NCBI GenBank assembly: GCA_005884825.1 | Contig: VAZT01000362.1 | Location: 1-16,285 of the forward strand | Source: Alphaproteobacteria bacterium | Lineage (GTDB): Bacteria; Pseudomonadota; Alphaproteobacteria; ATCC43930; CGMCC-115725 | DNA length: 16,285 nucleotides | Reading direction: 5' to 3' | Shown here: positions 1-6,019 of the stretch, in pieces | Position numbering within the stretch: position 1 is the stretch's first letter | How the letters are laid out: every line of letters starts with the position of its first letter | Notes under the pieces: model-generated | Seen by the model: only the letters and a program-made list of their open reading frames with translations | Database searches by the model: none | Told to the model about the DNA's origin: nothing | Translations under genes and position numbers: made by a program

Positions 1-1561
1 CGATCGCCACGCCGAGGACGCCCAGACCGGCGATCAGCGGTCCGATCTGGACGCCCAATGCCGAGAGCGCCATCATCGCCGCAAATACGATGACGACGAC
101 GAACAGGATGTTGCGAAAGATCGGCAGCAAGGTGCGCAGCCGCGCCCGCCGCCGCGCCTCGTCGGTGTTCGGCTGGCCAAGATCGGCGCATTCGGCGAGC
201 TTCCGGTCAATCGCCGTCTTCATCGCGTGCCACAGGAGGTCGGCGACGAGCAGGATGACGACGGCGCTCAGCACGCCATCGGCGAGGCGGGCGACTAATG
301 TCTCCTCGCTGTGGAGGTGGGCGAGATCGACACCCCAGCCCCACGCCAGTACCGCAACCGCACCGAGGATCAGAGCCCCCCGGATACCCCGTTCGATAAA
401 AACCGCGAGCACGCTCGGCGCGCCTTCAATTTGCGGCGAGCCCGGAGGCCGAAGAAGATGTTCAACCGCACGGCGCGTGACGCCAATCGCGAGCGGCAGG
501 GTGATGATGACCAGCAGCAGCCAAAAGCCCGCCATCGCGTGTGCGACCCAGAGCACCCACAACAACACGATGCCGACCGACAGCGCCACGTTGAGCGCGC
601 CATGGCCGAAGCGGCGGGTCACAGGCGACGACGCTGCAATGCTCTCGTCGAGCCGGGCGGGCCGGCGCCACACTGCCTCCAGCGCAATCGCAAGGAGCCC
701 CAGGCCGAGCACATAGGCGACAAGCTGGCGTCCTGCCAGCGACCAGCCGAGCGTGTCGAGGAGCCCGACCAACACGTAGCCGAAGGCGAACCAGCCGACG
801 AACACGACGAGCCGACGGTACCAGAAACGCGCGGCCACCATATCCATCGGAATAATGCGGAACCGATCGTAACGCGGGGCCAGCAGAAACCGGCCGACGA
901 CATTCGCGATACGCACCGCGAGAAAGGCGATCAGCAAACCGAAAAGCATCTCGCGCAGCAGCGGCGGCCAATCGAGCGCGAGGAAGGGGCCGACGCTGCC
1001 GAGAGCAAAAGCGACGACCATGCCGACCGCAAAGCCAAAGCGAATGGCGACGAGATGCACGCGGCTTTTGACGGTTTCCAACGGAAGGCCGTCGAGACGG
1101 TCGCGGATCCTTTCGGTCGCCTTGCGGAAGAGCCATTCGACACCCGTTCCCAGACCGACAAAAACCAAGAGCAGCAGCAGGACCTCGGCCCTTCCGTGTT
1201 CGCCGAGTTCTGCGCTGACGCGGGCTGCGCCTCGCGCGAACTGGTGCGGCACATCGGGGACCGTATGGGCGAGGGCAAGGAGGTGTTCGCGGATCGCGCC
1301 GATACGGGCATCGAGGTAGTGCGACGGCGATTCCTCGGCGGCATCCAGGGCCGATGCGGCAGCCGATCTTGTCTCGTTCTGCTGCTTCAGCCACACCTGG
1401 ATTTTGGGATCGGCGAGCAAAGTCAGCAGCTGCTGGATTTGCGGCGGCGTCGCTTCCTCGCCTGCAGCAGGCGACCGGTTCGCAGCCGCGGCCCCCGACA
1501 GCATGGCCGCGACGAGGATGATCGTTGCGAGGCAGCCCTTTACGGTCCGCAAGATGCCCAC
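1..1561 (-). CDS. MscS-family mechanosensitive ion channel, 3' end cut by window edge
   Basis: Inner-membrane channel expected to release solutes on hypo-osmotic shock. Reading leftward from GTG 1561, the frame stays open to base 1 (~520 codons). It starts with a signal-like segment (hydrophobic stretch ending SGAAA, residues ~10-26), then a polar periplasmic region with PPQIQQLLTLLADPKIQVWL, typical of large MscS proteins of proteobacteria. About eight or nine hydrophobic segments follow. The last visible stretch, LRTLLPIFRNILF followed by GPLIAGLGVLGVAIG, is the start of the pore-lining TM3 and MscS domain; the rest lies outside the window. Start choice: GTG 1561 gives a clean signal peptide but its GGAG touches the start codon; an in-frame ATG at 1654 would add 31 residues. 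Family assignment is firm, the exact start is not. It could be YbiO-like. The insertion sequence begins ~200 bp upstream. Confidence 0.88.
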   Translation of the reverse strand, partial: MGILRTVKGCLATIILVAAMLSGAAAANRSPAAGEEATPPQIQQLLTLLADPKIQVWLKQQNETRSAAASALDAAEESPSHYLDARIGAIREHLLALAHTVPDVPHQFARGAARVSAELGEHGRAEVLLLLLVFVGLGTGVEWLFRKATERIRDRLDGLPLETVKSRVHLVAIRFGFAVGMVVAFALGSVGPFLALDWPPLLREMLFGLLIAFLAVRIANVVGRFLLAPRYDRFRIIPMDMVAARFWYRRLVVFVGWFAFGYVLVGLLDTLGWSLAGRQLVAYVLGLGLLAIALEAVWRRPARLDESIAASSPVTRRFGHGALNVALSVGIVLLWVLWVAHAMAGFWLLLVIITLPLAIGVTRRAVEHLLRPPGSPQIEGAPSVLAVFIERGIRGALILGAVAVLAWGWGVDLAHLHSEETLVARLADGVLSAVVILLVADLLWHAMKTAIDRKLAECADLGQPNTDEARRRARLRTLLPIFRNILFVVVIVFAAMMALSALGVQIGPLIAGLGVLGVAI

Positions 1562-1697
1562 TCCTACAGCCGGGCCGGCCACCTCACCGTATTCGAAAGC
1601 AAATCGCTCAGTCGCTGCGGCCGAGGCCGATCGATTTACGATGACCCGGTTCATCACGCTCGCCCTCGGCTCCAGGCTCGGCAGGTAGAGTCGAGCT

Positions 1698-1725
1698 TTA
1701 TTAAGCAAATCTCCTTTAACACCAA
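1698..1725 (-). promoter_or_regulatory. possible promoter of the MscS gene
   Basis: On the minus strand, TTGGTG (1725-1720) and TAATAA (1703-1698) are separated by 16 bp, in the only A/T-rich patch between the MscS gene and the insertion sequence. The -35 match is weak, so this is a candidate only. A short CCTTT/AAAGG dyad overlaps it. The insertion-sequence end at 1759 is just upstream, so the element may have displaced native regulatory DNA. Confidence 0.3.
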
Positions 1726-1758
1726 AGGGGAGCGCATTCAAGTTGCGCGGCCTCCTTG

Positions 1759-1815
1759 TGTCCGTAGCAGATGGAATGTCCGGGTTTGGTAGCAGACGAT
1801 CTGTCCGGTTTTTGG
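1759..1815 (+). repeat. left terminal repeat of the insertion sequence
   Basis: Contains TGTCCG at 1759-1764, 1777-1782 and 1802-1807. The first two copies are followed by a TAGCA motif (TGTCCGTAGCA; TGTCCGGGTTTGGTAGCA). It aligns to the minus strand of the right end over ~55 bases with few indels. The iterated motif is probably the transposase binding site (inference from position and symmetry). Confidence 0.75.
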
Positions 1816-1840
1816 AGATGTTCCAAACCGGGGGATCGGG

Positions 1841-3010
1841 ATGCGACCCGAGGTGCGAATGGCGCGCTATGTGGAGGCGTTGGAGCGGTATCGAGGCGGG
1901 CGATTGAGCTGCATGGAGGCCGCGGAGTTTTTGGGGATCAGCGAGCGGCATTTTCGCCGGCTGCGCGAGCGGTACGAGGCGGACGGGGCGGAGGGCCTGA
2001 TTGATCGGCGACGTGGGCGAGCCTCCGGGCGGCGCGCGCCGGTGGACCGCATCGAGTTTGTCGTCGAGCAGTATCGGACGCGGTATTGGGACTTCACGGT
2101 CAAGCACTTCCACGAAGCGCTGCAGTCCGAGCACGGGTTTGCCCTGGGCTACACCTGGACGAAGACAGTGCTGCAGAGCCGCGGTCTGGTGGCGATCGCG
2201 CCGCGCCGCTCGGCGCACCGCAAGAAGCGGCCGCGCCGGCCGCTGCCCGGCATGATGCTCTTTCAGGACGGCTCGCCGCACCCGTGGCTGGCCGGCCAGG
2301 CGCCGCTCGATCTGATCGTCACGCTCGACGATGCGACGAGCGCGGTCTACTCGATCTTTCTGGTCGAGGAGGAGGGCACCGCCTCGAGCTTTCGCGGCCT
2401 GGACGAGGTGATCAGCCAGCACGGGTTGTTCTCGTCCCTGTACACCGACCGGGGCAGCCACTACTTCACGACCCCCAAGGCGGGCGGCAAGGTCGACAAG
2501 GGGCAGCCGACCCAGGTCGGACGGGCCTTGGCCGAGCTCAGGATCGAGCACATCCCGTCCTACAGCCCGGAAGCCCGCGGCCGCATGGAACGGGTATTCG
2601 GGACCTTGCAACAGCGCCTGCCACCATTGCTGCGGCTCAACGGCATCACCACGGTTGAGGCGGCCAACCGATATCTCGCCGATACTTATCTCTGCGAGCA
2701 CAACGCCCGCTTTGCGGTGGCCCCGGCCGAGGAAGGCAGCGCCTTTGTGCCGTTCGCGGCCGGCTTGCGGGACATCCTGTGCAGCAAGCACGAGCGTGTG
2801 GTCGGGCGTGACAATTGCGTGCGCTATGACGGGCGGATCTTACAAATCCCCGAGCAGCGGCACCGCCATCACTTCGTCAAGGTGACCGTCCAGGTACACG
2901 AATACCCCGACGGCACGATCGCCCTCTTCCATGGCCCCCGGCGGCTCGCCGGCTATACCGCCGACGGCGGTCTCATCCGAGAGGAGATCCCAATCCAATC
3001 AGCCGCTTAA
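1841..3010 (+). CDS. IS1202/ISNCY-family DDE transposase
   Basis: Catalyses cutting and strand transfer of the element that encodes it. The 389-residue product begins with a helix-turn-helix (residues ~20-46, LSCMEAAEFLGISERHFRRL) and an arginine-rich linker. An RNase H-like core follows with D143 (FQDGSPHPWL), an accessory D163/D164 (TLDDATS), D203 (YTDRGSHYF) and E250 (ARGRMERVFGTLQ), the expected DDE set. The C-terminal part (~310-389) has the beta-rich tail typical of this group. The frame is intact with no frameshift, so it may be active. ATG 1841 has GGGGGA upstream; an in-frame ATG at 1859 has a better GAGGTG, so the true product may lack six residues. Family assignment comes from recognised motifs; the subgroup is less certain. 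Confidence 0.9.
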   Translation: MRPEVRMARYVEALERYRGGRLSCMEAAEFLGISERHFRRLRERYEADGAEGLIDRRRGRASGRRAPVDRIEFVVEQYRTRYWDFTVKHFHEALQSEHGFALGYTWTKTVLQSRGLVAIAPRRSAHRKKRPRRPLPGMMLFQDGSPHPWLAGQAPLDLIVTLDDATSAVYSIFLVEEEGTASSFRGLDEVISQHGLFSSLYTDRGSHYFTTPKAGGKVDKGQPTQVGRALAELRIEHIPSYSPEARGRMERVFGTLQQRLPPLLRLNGITTVEAANRYLADTYLCEHNARFAVAPAEEGSAFVPFAAGLRDILCSKHERVVGRDNCVRYDGRILQIPEQRHRHHFVKVTVQVHEYPDGTIALFHGPRRLAGYTADGGLIREEIPIQSAA

Positions 3011-3026
3011 CCCGCTCGGCGGCGCG

Positions 3027-3073
3027 CCTGTGGATTTGTGGATAACGCTGCGCGTTGCCCACAACCCCACAGG
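3027..3073. repeat. stem-loop containing a DnaA box, within the insertion sequence
   Basis: Two 21-base arms (3027-3047 and 3053-3073) around a 5-base loop pair at 17 of 21 positions. Each arm holds two TGTGG units. Positions 3037-3045 read TGTGGATAA, the exact complement of the DnaA box TTATCCACA, and a near copy TGTGGATTT lies at 3029-3037. It begins 17 bp past the transposase stop. There is no T-run, so it is a poor intrinsic terminator. It may block read-through, or bind DnaA or another host factor (inference). Confidence 0.7.
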
Positions 3074-3084
3074 GCCATCAACAA

Positions 3085-3140
3085 CAGAAGCGGACATATA
3101 ATGTGCTACGAAAAGCGGACATCTTTACGTGCTACCGACA
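3085..3140 (-). repeat. right terminal repeat of the insertion sequence
   Basis: Contains CGGACA at 3091-3096 and 3116-3121 and the diverged CCGACA at 3135-3140, i.e. three inverted copies of the left-end TGTCCG motif. Spacings of 25 and 19 bp mirror the left end. GTAGCA-like motifs (TGCTAC) recur at 3104-3109 and 3130-3135. Confidence 0.75.
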
Positions 3141-3153
3141 GCGGGCAGAGGCG

Positions 3154-3225
3154 ATTTCGATATTCTTCGAAATATCCTTGACTTGAAAAAACGCCGGCGG
3201 CATACAGTTTGATGTTCTTCGAAAT
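3154..3225 (+). promoter_or_regulatory. promoter-like sequence flanked by TTCTTCGAAAT repeats
   Basis: TTGACT (3178-3183) and CATACA (3201-3206) are 17 bp apart, a plausible rightward sigma-70 pattern. The 11-mer TTCTTCGAAAT occurs on each side (3163-3173 and 3215-3225). The left copy lies in a dyad, ATTTCGA-6-TCGAAAT (3154-3173). The layout resembles a regulated promoter with two operators. No recognisable gene starts downstream on the plus strand: the frame from ATG 3212 runs antisense to the winged-helix gene and matches nothing I know. Confidence 0.35.
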
Positions 3226-3247
3226 GACGAAAAGCGGCGCCTTTGGA

Positions 3248-3637
3248 TCAGACACACGCGCTCGCCGCACTAGGCGCGCTCGCCCAGGGAACCCGCCTAG
3301 AGAACTCGGTGCGGATAAAGTCACGGTCTTCGCCGAGAGCCTTGCGCAACGCGAAGATTTGCGTCTTCAGGTTCTCCTCGGCGACAACGATGCCGGACCA
3401 CACGCGGCTCATAAGCTCGTCCTTGGTCACCAGCGATCCGTCGGCGTCGAGCAACACCAGGAGAAGATCGAGAGCGCGGGTCCCCAACTCTATCGGCACG
3501 CCTTCGGCAACCAGTTGCCGCTGGCGCAGCAGCACGCGGAAACGACCGAATTCGAGCGTCGCTTCGGCTGCTTCCCGGCTCGACCGATCCCCGGCGATCG
3601 ACAAATTGTCGCGAGGCCACGCCGTAACTGCTTCCAT
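3248..3637 (-). pseudogene. winged-helix (OmpR/PhoB-type) regulator, C-terminally truncated
   Basis: DNA-binding transcription regulator. The 129-residue product has a Trans_reg_C fold at ~28-112: LEFGRFRVLLRQRQLVAEG, then GTRALDLLLVLLDADGSLVTKDELMSRVW and VVAEENLKTQIFALRKALGEDRDFIRTEF, which includes the recognition helix. In this family the next residues form the wing hairpin, usually F-GRGYRF followed by more protein. Here the frame goes TEF-SRRVPWASAPSAASACV and stops, so the wing and everything after it are replaced by low-complexity sequence. A 7-bp inverted repeat CTAGGCG/CGCCTAG (3270-3276, 3294-3300) starts exactly where homology ends. ATG 3637 has GGAGAG upstream. There is no receiver domain. 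I call it a broken gene; a short variant that still works is possible. Confidence 0.65.
3270..3300. repeat. CTAGGCG/CGCCTAG inverted repeat at the regulator's break point
   Basis: Seven-base arms at 3270-3276 and 3294-3300 with a 17-base spacer. A 9-base direct repeat GCGCTCGCC (3258-3266 and 3276-3284) overlaps it. It sits where the winged-helix reading frame leaves its family consensus. It may be a scar of a small insertion or recombination, or chance in GC-rich DNA. Confidence 0.4.
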
Positions 3638-3749
3638 GAGCTCTCTCTCCGCTAGAAGGAATAGAACAGCGGGGCTAAGCCTACCAAGGAGTTCAGGCCG
3701 TACTATTGCACCTGCGGATGAACCGGTGCCGCGTGAGGATCATCCGTGT

Positions 3750-3763
3750 TAAACTTTAGTTTA
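3750..3763. promoter_or_regulatory. operator-like dyad TAAACT-TT-AGTTTA
   Basis: A perfect 6-bp inverted repeat with a 2-bp centre, A/T-rich against a GC-rich background and in non-coding DNA. It lies 113 bp upstream of the winged-helix start and ~85 bp left of the TetR-like remnant. Dyads of this size are typical operators of TetR-family repressors (general knowledge). The assignment to the neighbouring remnant is inference. Confidence 0.4.
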
Positions 3764-3770
3764 GGACGGC

Positions 3771-3798
3771 TCTAAAAAGCCCCCGGCGAGCGGCGGCT
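3771..3798 (-). terminator. probable intrinsic terminator, leftward
   Basis: Read on the minus strand: stem AGCCGCC (3798-3792), 7-base loop, GGGGGCT (3784-3778) with one mismatch, then TTTT and TTTTAGA-like sequence down to 3771. It lies ~295 bp past the dioxygenase small-subunit stop and is the first stem-plus-T-run met by transcription leaving the five-gene run, so it probably ends that transcript. Confidence 0.5.
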
Positions 3799-3846
3799 AA
3801 GGGCCACGACCGCTGGAAGCCTGCCTAACAGCGTCTGCTGAGCTCC

Positions 3847-4110
3847 GTGCACCGCCCGCAAGCCGCTGTAGAACATTGGGTGTTCGTCTCCAGAAAACCC
3901 CGAAGATGTGGCGCGGATCGTTCTGTTTCAGCGGCCAGCGCGCGCCACTTTATCGAGCTGATCCTGCTGCCGATGATTATGCGCGCGCTGTTCGGAGAGT
4001 GGCTCACAGCGCTGCGCGCCGAGACCGCGCCGCATGTCGCGCAAACGGTGGCGTTCTTTCTTGCCGCCTGCAGGCAGGAGGAATTGGCGAGAGCTAGAGG
4101 AAGACGCTGA
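3847..4110 (+). pseudogene. probable C-terminal remnant of a TetR/AcrR-family regulator
   Basis: An 87-codon plus-strand frame. Its second half (ASARHFIELILLPMIMRALF, then a spacer and APHVAQTVAFFLAACR) resembles the last two helices of TetR-family ligand domains, where a 'F-L-L-P-MRALFG…HV…V-FFL-A-R' pattern is common. The N-terminal helix-turn-helix is absent, and the ~150 codons expected upstream are not found in any frame. A piece in another frame just upstream (ENPEDVARIVLF, ~3896-3931) may be the preceding part shifted by an indel. The 3' end overlaps the convergent dioxygenase gene by 17 bp. The resemblance was judged by eye and is moderate; a shadow frame is the alternative. Confidence 0.35.
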
Positions 4111-4606
4111 GGTTCTTGTCGAGCAGGACGTTGGCGTCGAGGACAATCGTGCGCCTGGCGACCTTCCACGCGCCGTCCACCTTGCGCAGCAAATCCTCGC
4201 GGCAGCCGGAGAGGAGCTGATGATCCGTCTCCAGGTGCGAGCGGTAGACCAGAAACGCGGTCCGGGCCTCAACCTCACCGTTCTCCAGCGGCGTTGCCTC
4301 GAGATTGCCGATCAGGTGACGGGTGCGCGACGGGGGATCCTCGGCCCAGGCCATCCCGGTGTCGAGCCGGGCCACTCGCATCTCGAGATAGCGCTTGTCC
4401 TCCTCGAGAATCGCCAGATCGCCGAGGGGAGTCAGCTCGCGATGCGCCTCGCGGCGCGGAACGTTCTTGCGGCGCGGCAGGAAGTACACGACATCGTCAG
4501 TGAACAGATCGAGCCACTCCTTGAGCTTGCGCTCGTCGAGCAGCCAGGCCTCGCGGATGTAGAATTGCATCAGCTCGAGCCACAGCGCCTGCTGCGGCGT
4601 CAGCAT
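4094..4606 (-). CDS. aromatic ring-hydroxylating dioxygenase, small (beta) subunit, without its large subunit
   Basis: Normally the structural subunit of Rieske non-heme-iron dioxygenases (alpha3beta3) that attack aromatic rings; NTF2-like fold. The 170-residue product matches the family end to end, e.g. FYIREAWLLDERKLKEWLDL, ARLDTGMAWAEDPPSRTRHL, FLVYRSH and the ending LDANVLLDKNLSVFL. It closely resembles HcaF of 3-phenylpropionate dioxygenase as I recall it (GMAWAEEPPSRTRHLI; NLSLFF). ATG 4606 puts LLD at residue 24, as in HcaF; GTG 4648 is an alternative. It is the last gene of the leftward run, 104 bp after the YVTN gene. No Rieske alpha subunit, ferredoxin or reductase is in the window. 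It may partner an alpha subunit elsewhere or have another NTF2-type role. Confidence 0.88.
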   Translation of the reverse strand: MLTPQQALWLELMQFYIREAWLLDERKLKEWLDLFTDDVVYFLPRRKNVPRREAHRELTPLGDLAILEEDKRYLEMRVARLDTGMAWAEDPPSRTRHLIGNLEATPLENGEVEARTAFLVYRSHLETDHQLLSGCREDLLRKVDGAWKVARRTIVLDANVLLDKNLSVFL

Positions 4607-4710
4607 TACCGGGCCGGCCGTGTCCTCGTCGGCGCGCTTCGTGTTCACCGGATCGCGCCCGCTGGAGCGAATTTCGCCGAGATCGCTTCCCTCCGCGATG
4701 ACAACGAACT

Positions 4711-5997
4711 TCAGCGCATATTGCCGGTGTGGCCGAGCGAATAGCGGCCGGGCTGAGGCCATACTGTCAGCCCATGCGGCTCCTGGCCCACCGGAATGCT
4801 CTTTACCGAGCCATCGGCGGTGTTGATGTCGTAGACGACGTTGTCGAACCGCCCCGACAACCAGAGCTGCTTTCCGTCCACGCTGACATTGCCCATGTCG
4901 GGGCTGCCGCCGCCCGGGATCCGCCATGTATGCTCGACCTTGCCGGTCGCGAAGTCGAGAACCACGATGCTGCCCCTTCCGTGCGACGCCCCGCGCGTCG
5001 AGTGTGAGCCGCGGTTGGCGACATACAGCTCCTTGCCGTCGCGGCTCGGGTAGAGCCCGTGCGTGCCGATCCCGGTCGGAATGAAGTCAGTCTGCGTGAA
5101 GGTGTCGCCATCGACGACGTACACCCCGTCGGCGTGCATATCGGCCACATAGAAGCGGCTGCCGTCGGGCGAGATGCGGATGTCCTGGGGCATGCCCCGC
5201 CTGGGAAAGCGCAGGTATCCCAGCACCTTGCGGTTGACGAGGTCGATCTTCACCAGGCCGCCGCCGCGGAACTCGCAGGTAAAGATCGCGTACCGCCCGT
5301 CGATCGAGAAGTCGGCGTGGTTGATGCCGGAGCAGTTAGGGGCCTCGATCGATTGCTGCAGCGCCATGGTTTGCGGGTCGCGAAAGTCGAGGCGCTTGTG
5401 CCGCTCGGCGACGACGATCGCGGCACGCCCATCCGGCGTGAAATACAAATTGTACGGATCATCGACCGGAGTGGCGCTGCCGGGCTTGCCGGTCTTGGGG
5501 TCGATCGGCGTCAAGCTGCCGCTGCTGCGGCGCGCGCCGTTATTGGCAACCCACAAGGTCTTCAGATCCCAGGATGGGACGACGTGCTGCGGGCTGGCGC
5601 CGACCGAGAAACGGTCGACGATCGCAAGCGTTGCCGGGTCGATGACGTACACGCTGTTCGAGCGCCGGTTCGGCACGTAAATGCGGGAAAGCGCCTCGCT
5701 CACCGCCGGGCTCAGACGATCGGGCGCGGTGCCGGTGTATAGATTGCCCGCATCGAGCACCGGCGGCATTCCGGGCACGGTCTGCACCGGCTCCCCGGGA
5801 TTGATGCGAACTTTGCGCAAGAGCGCCGACGCGGGCTGAGCCGCGCGCACTGCGGCCGAGCCCGCCGAGCACAGGGATCCGCCACGCTCTTCCGCCGCAC
5901 GAGACGGCAAGGCTGAGCTGCCGATCCAACCGCACAGCGCGACCACCGGGCTGACCCACAGGGCCACGTGGACCCAACGAAGAAGGCAGCGACGCAC
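4711..5997 (-). CDS. exported YVTN-family beta-propeller protein
   Basis: Secreted or periplasmic propeller, probably a binding or scaffold protein; no catalytic signature is seen. The 428-residue product starts with a signal-like region (basic RRCLLRW, hydrophobic core, PSRAAE). At least six blades follow with the YVTN pattern: RIYVPNRRSNSVYVIDPATL, LWVANNG, AIVVAE, RFYVADMHADGVYVVD, ELYVANRGS and LWLSGRFDNVVYDI. Conserved turns include HVVPSWDLKTLW, DIRISPDGSRFY and GTHGLYPSRDGKELY. GTG 5997 has GGGAG 8 bases upstream. It lies 22 bp after the creatininase-family gene and is clearly co-transcribed. The export signal matches that of its upstream neighbour, so both act outside the cytoplasm. 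Ligand unknown. Confidence 0.88.
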   Translation of the reverse strand: MRRCLLRWVHVALWVSPVVALCGWIGSSALPSRAAEERGGSLCSAGSAAVRAAQPASALLRKVRINPGEPVQTVPGMPPVLDAGNLYTGTAPDRLSPAVSEALSRIYVPNRRSNSVYVIDPATLAIVDRFSVGASPQHVVPSWDLKTLWVANNGARRSSGSLTPIDPKTGKPGSATPVDDPYNLYFTPDGRAAIVVAERHKRLDFRDPQTMALQQSIEAPNCSGINHADFSIDGRYAIFTCEFRGGGLVKIDLVNRKVLGYLRFPRRGMPQDIRISPDGSRFYVADMHADGVYVVDGDTFTQTDFIPTGIGTHGLYPSRDGKELYVANRGSHSTRGASHGRGSIVVLDFATGKVEHTWRIPGGGSPDMGNVSVDGKQLWLSGRFDNVVYDINTADGSVKSIPVGQEPHGLTVWPQPGRYSLGHTGNMR

Positions 5998-6019
5998 AAA
6001 GATCTCCCGATATGAGATG

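Larger units (their letters stand above)
1759..3140 (+). mobile_element. complete IS1202/ISNCY-type insertion sequence (~1.38 kb)
   Basis: One transposase gene lies between imperfect inverted ends. The left end starts TGTCCGTAGCA at 1759; the right end, read on the minus strand from 3140, starts TGTCGGTAGCAC. Each end carries three copies of TGTCCG (outer right copy TGTCGG), spaced 18 and 25 bp on the left and 19 and 25 bp on the right. This matching architecture fixes the boundaries better than any one repeat. Length and the single DDE transposase fit the IS1202/ISNCY group. No convincing target duplication was found by eye in the flanks (…GCGGCCTCCTTG left, GCGGGCAGAGGC right). That suggests an old insertion, a rearranged flank, or ends a few bases off; an alternative outer end is the middle repeat (1777 and 3121). 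Confidence 0.85.

Noticed and set aside
462..1394. Minus-strand open frame of 310 codons
   Set aside because: Arg/Pro-rich shadow in a different frame of the MscS gene; no recognisable motif.
311..1792. Long plus-strand open frame of 493 codons
   Set aside because: Composition is extreme (Arg, Glu, Asp, Gln-rich, low complexity) and it is antisense to the MscS gene, whose minus-strand frame gives clear transmembrane and MscS motifs.
1740..3170. Target-site duplication of the insertion sequence
   Set aside because: Comparing up to ~27 bases outside 1759 and 3140 by eye gave no direct repeat beyond short GC-rich chance matches.
3209..3655. Plus-strand frame of 148 codons after the TTGACT/CATACA promoter-like sequence
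   Set aside because: Antisense to the winged-helix gene along most of its length, and its product matches no family I recognise. Kept only as context for the regulatory site.
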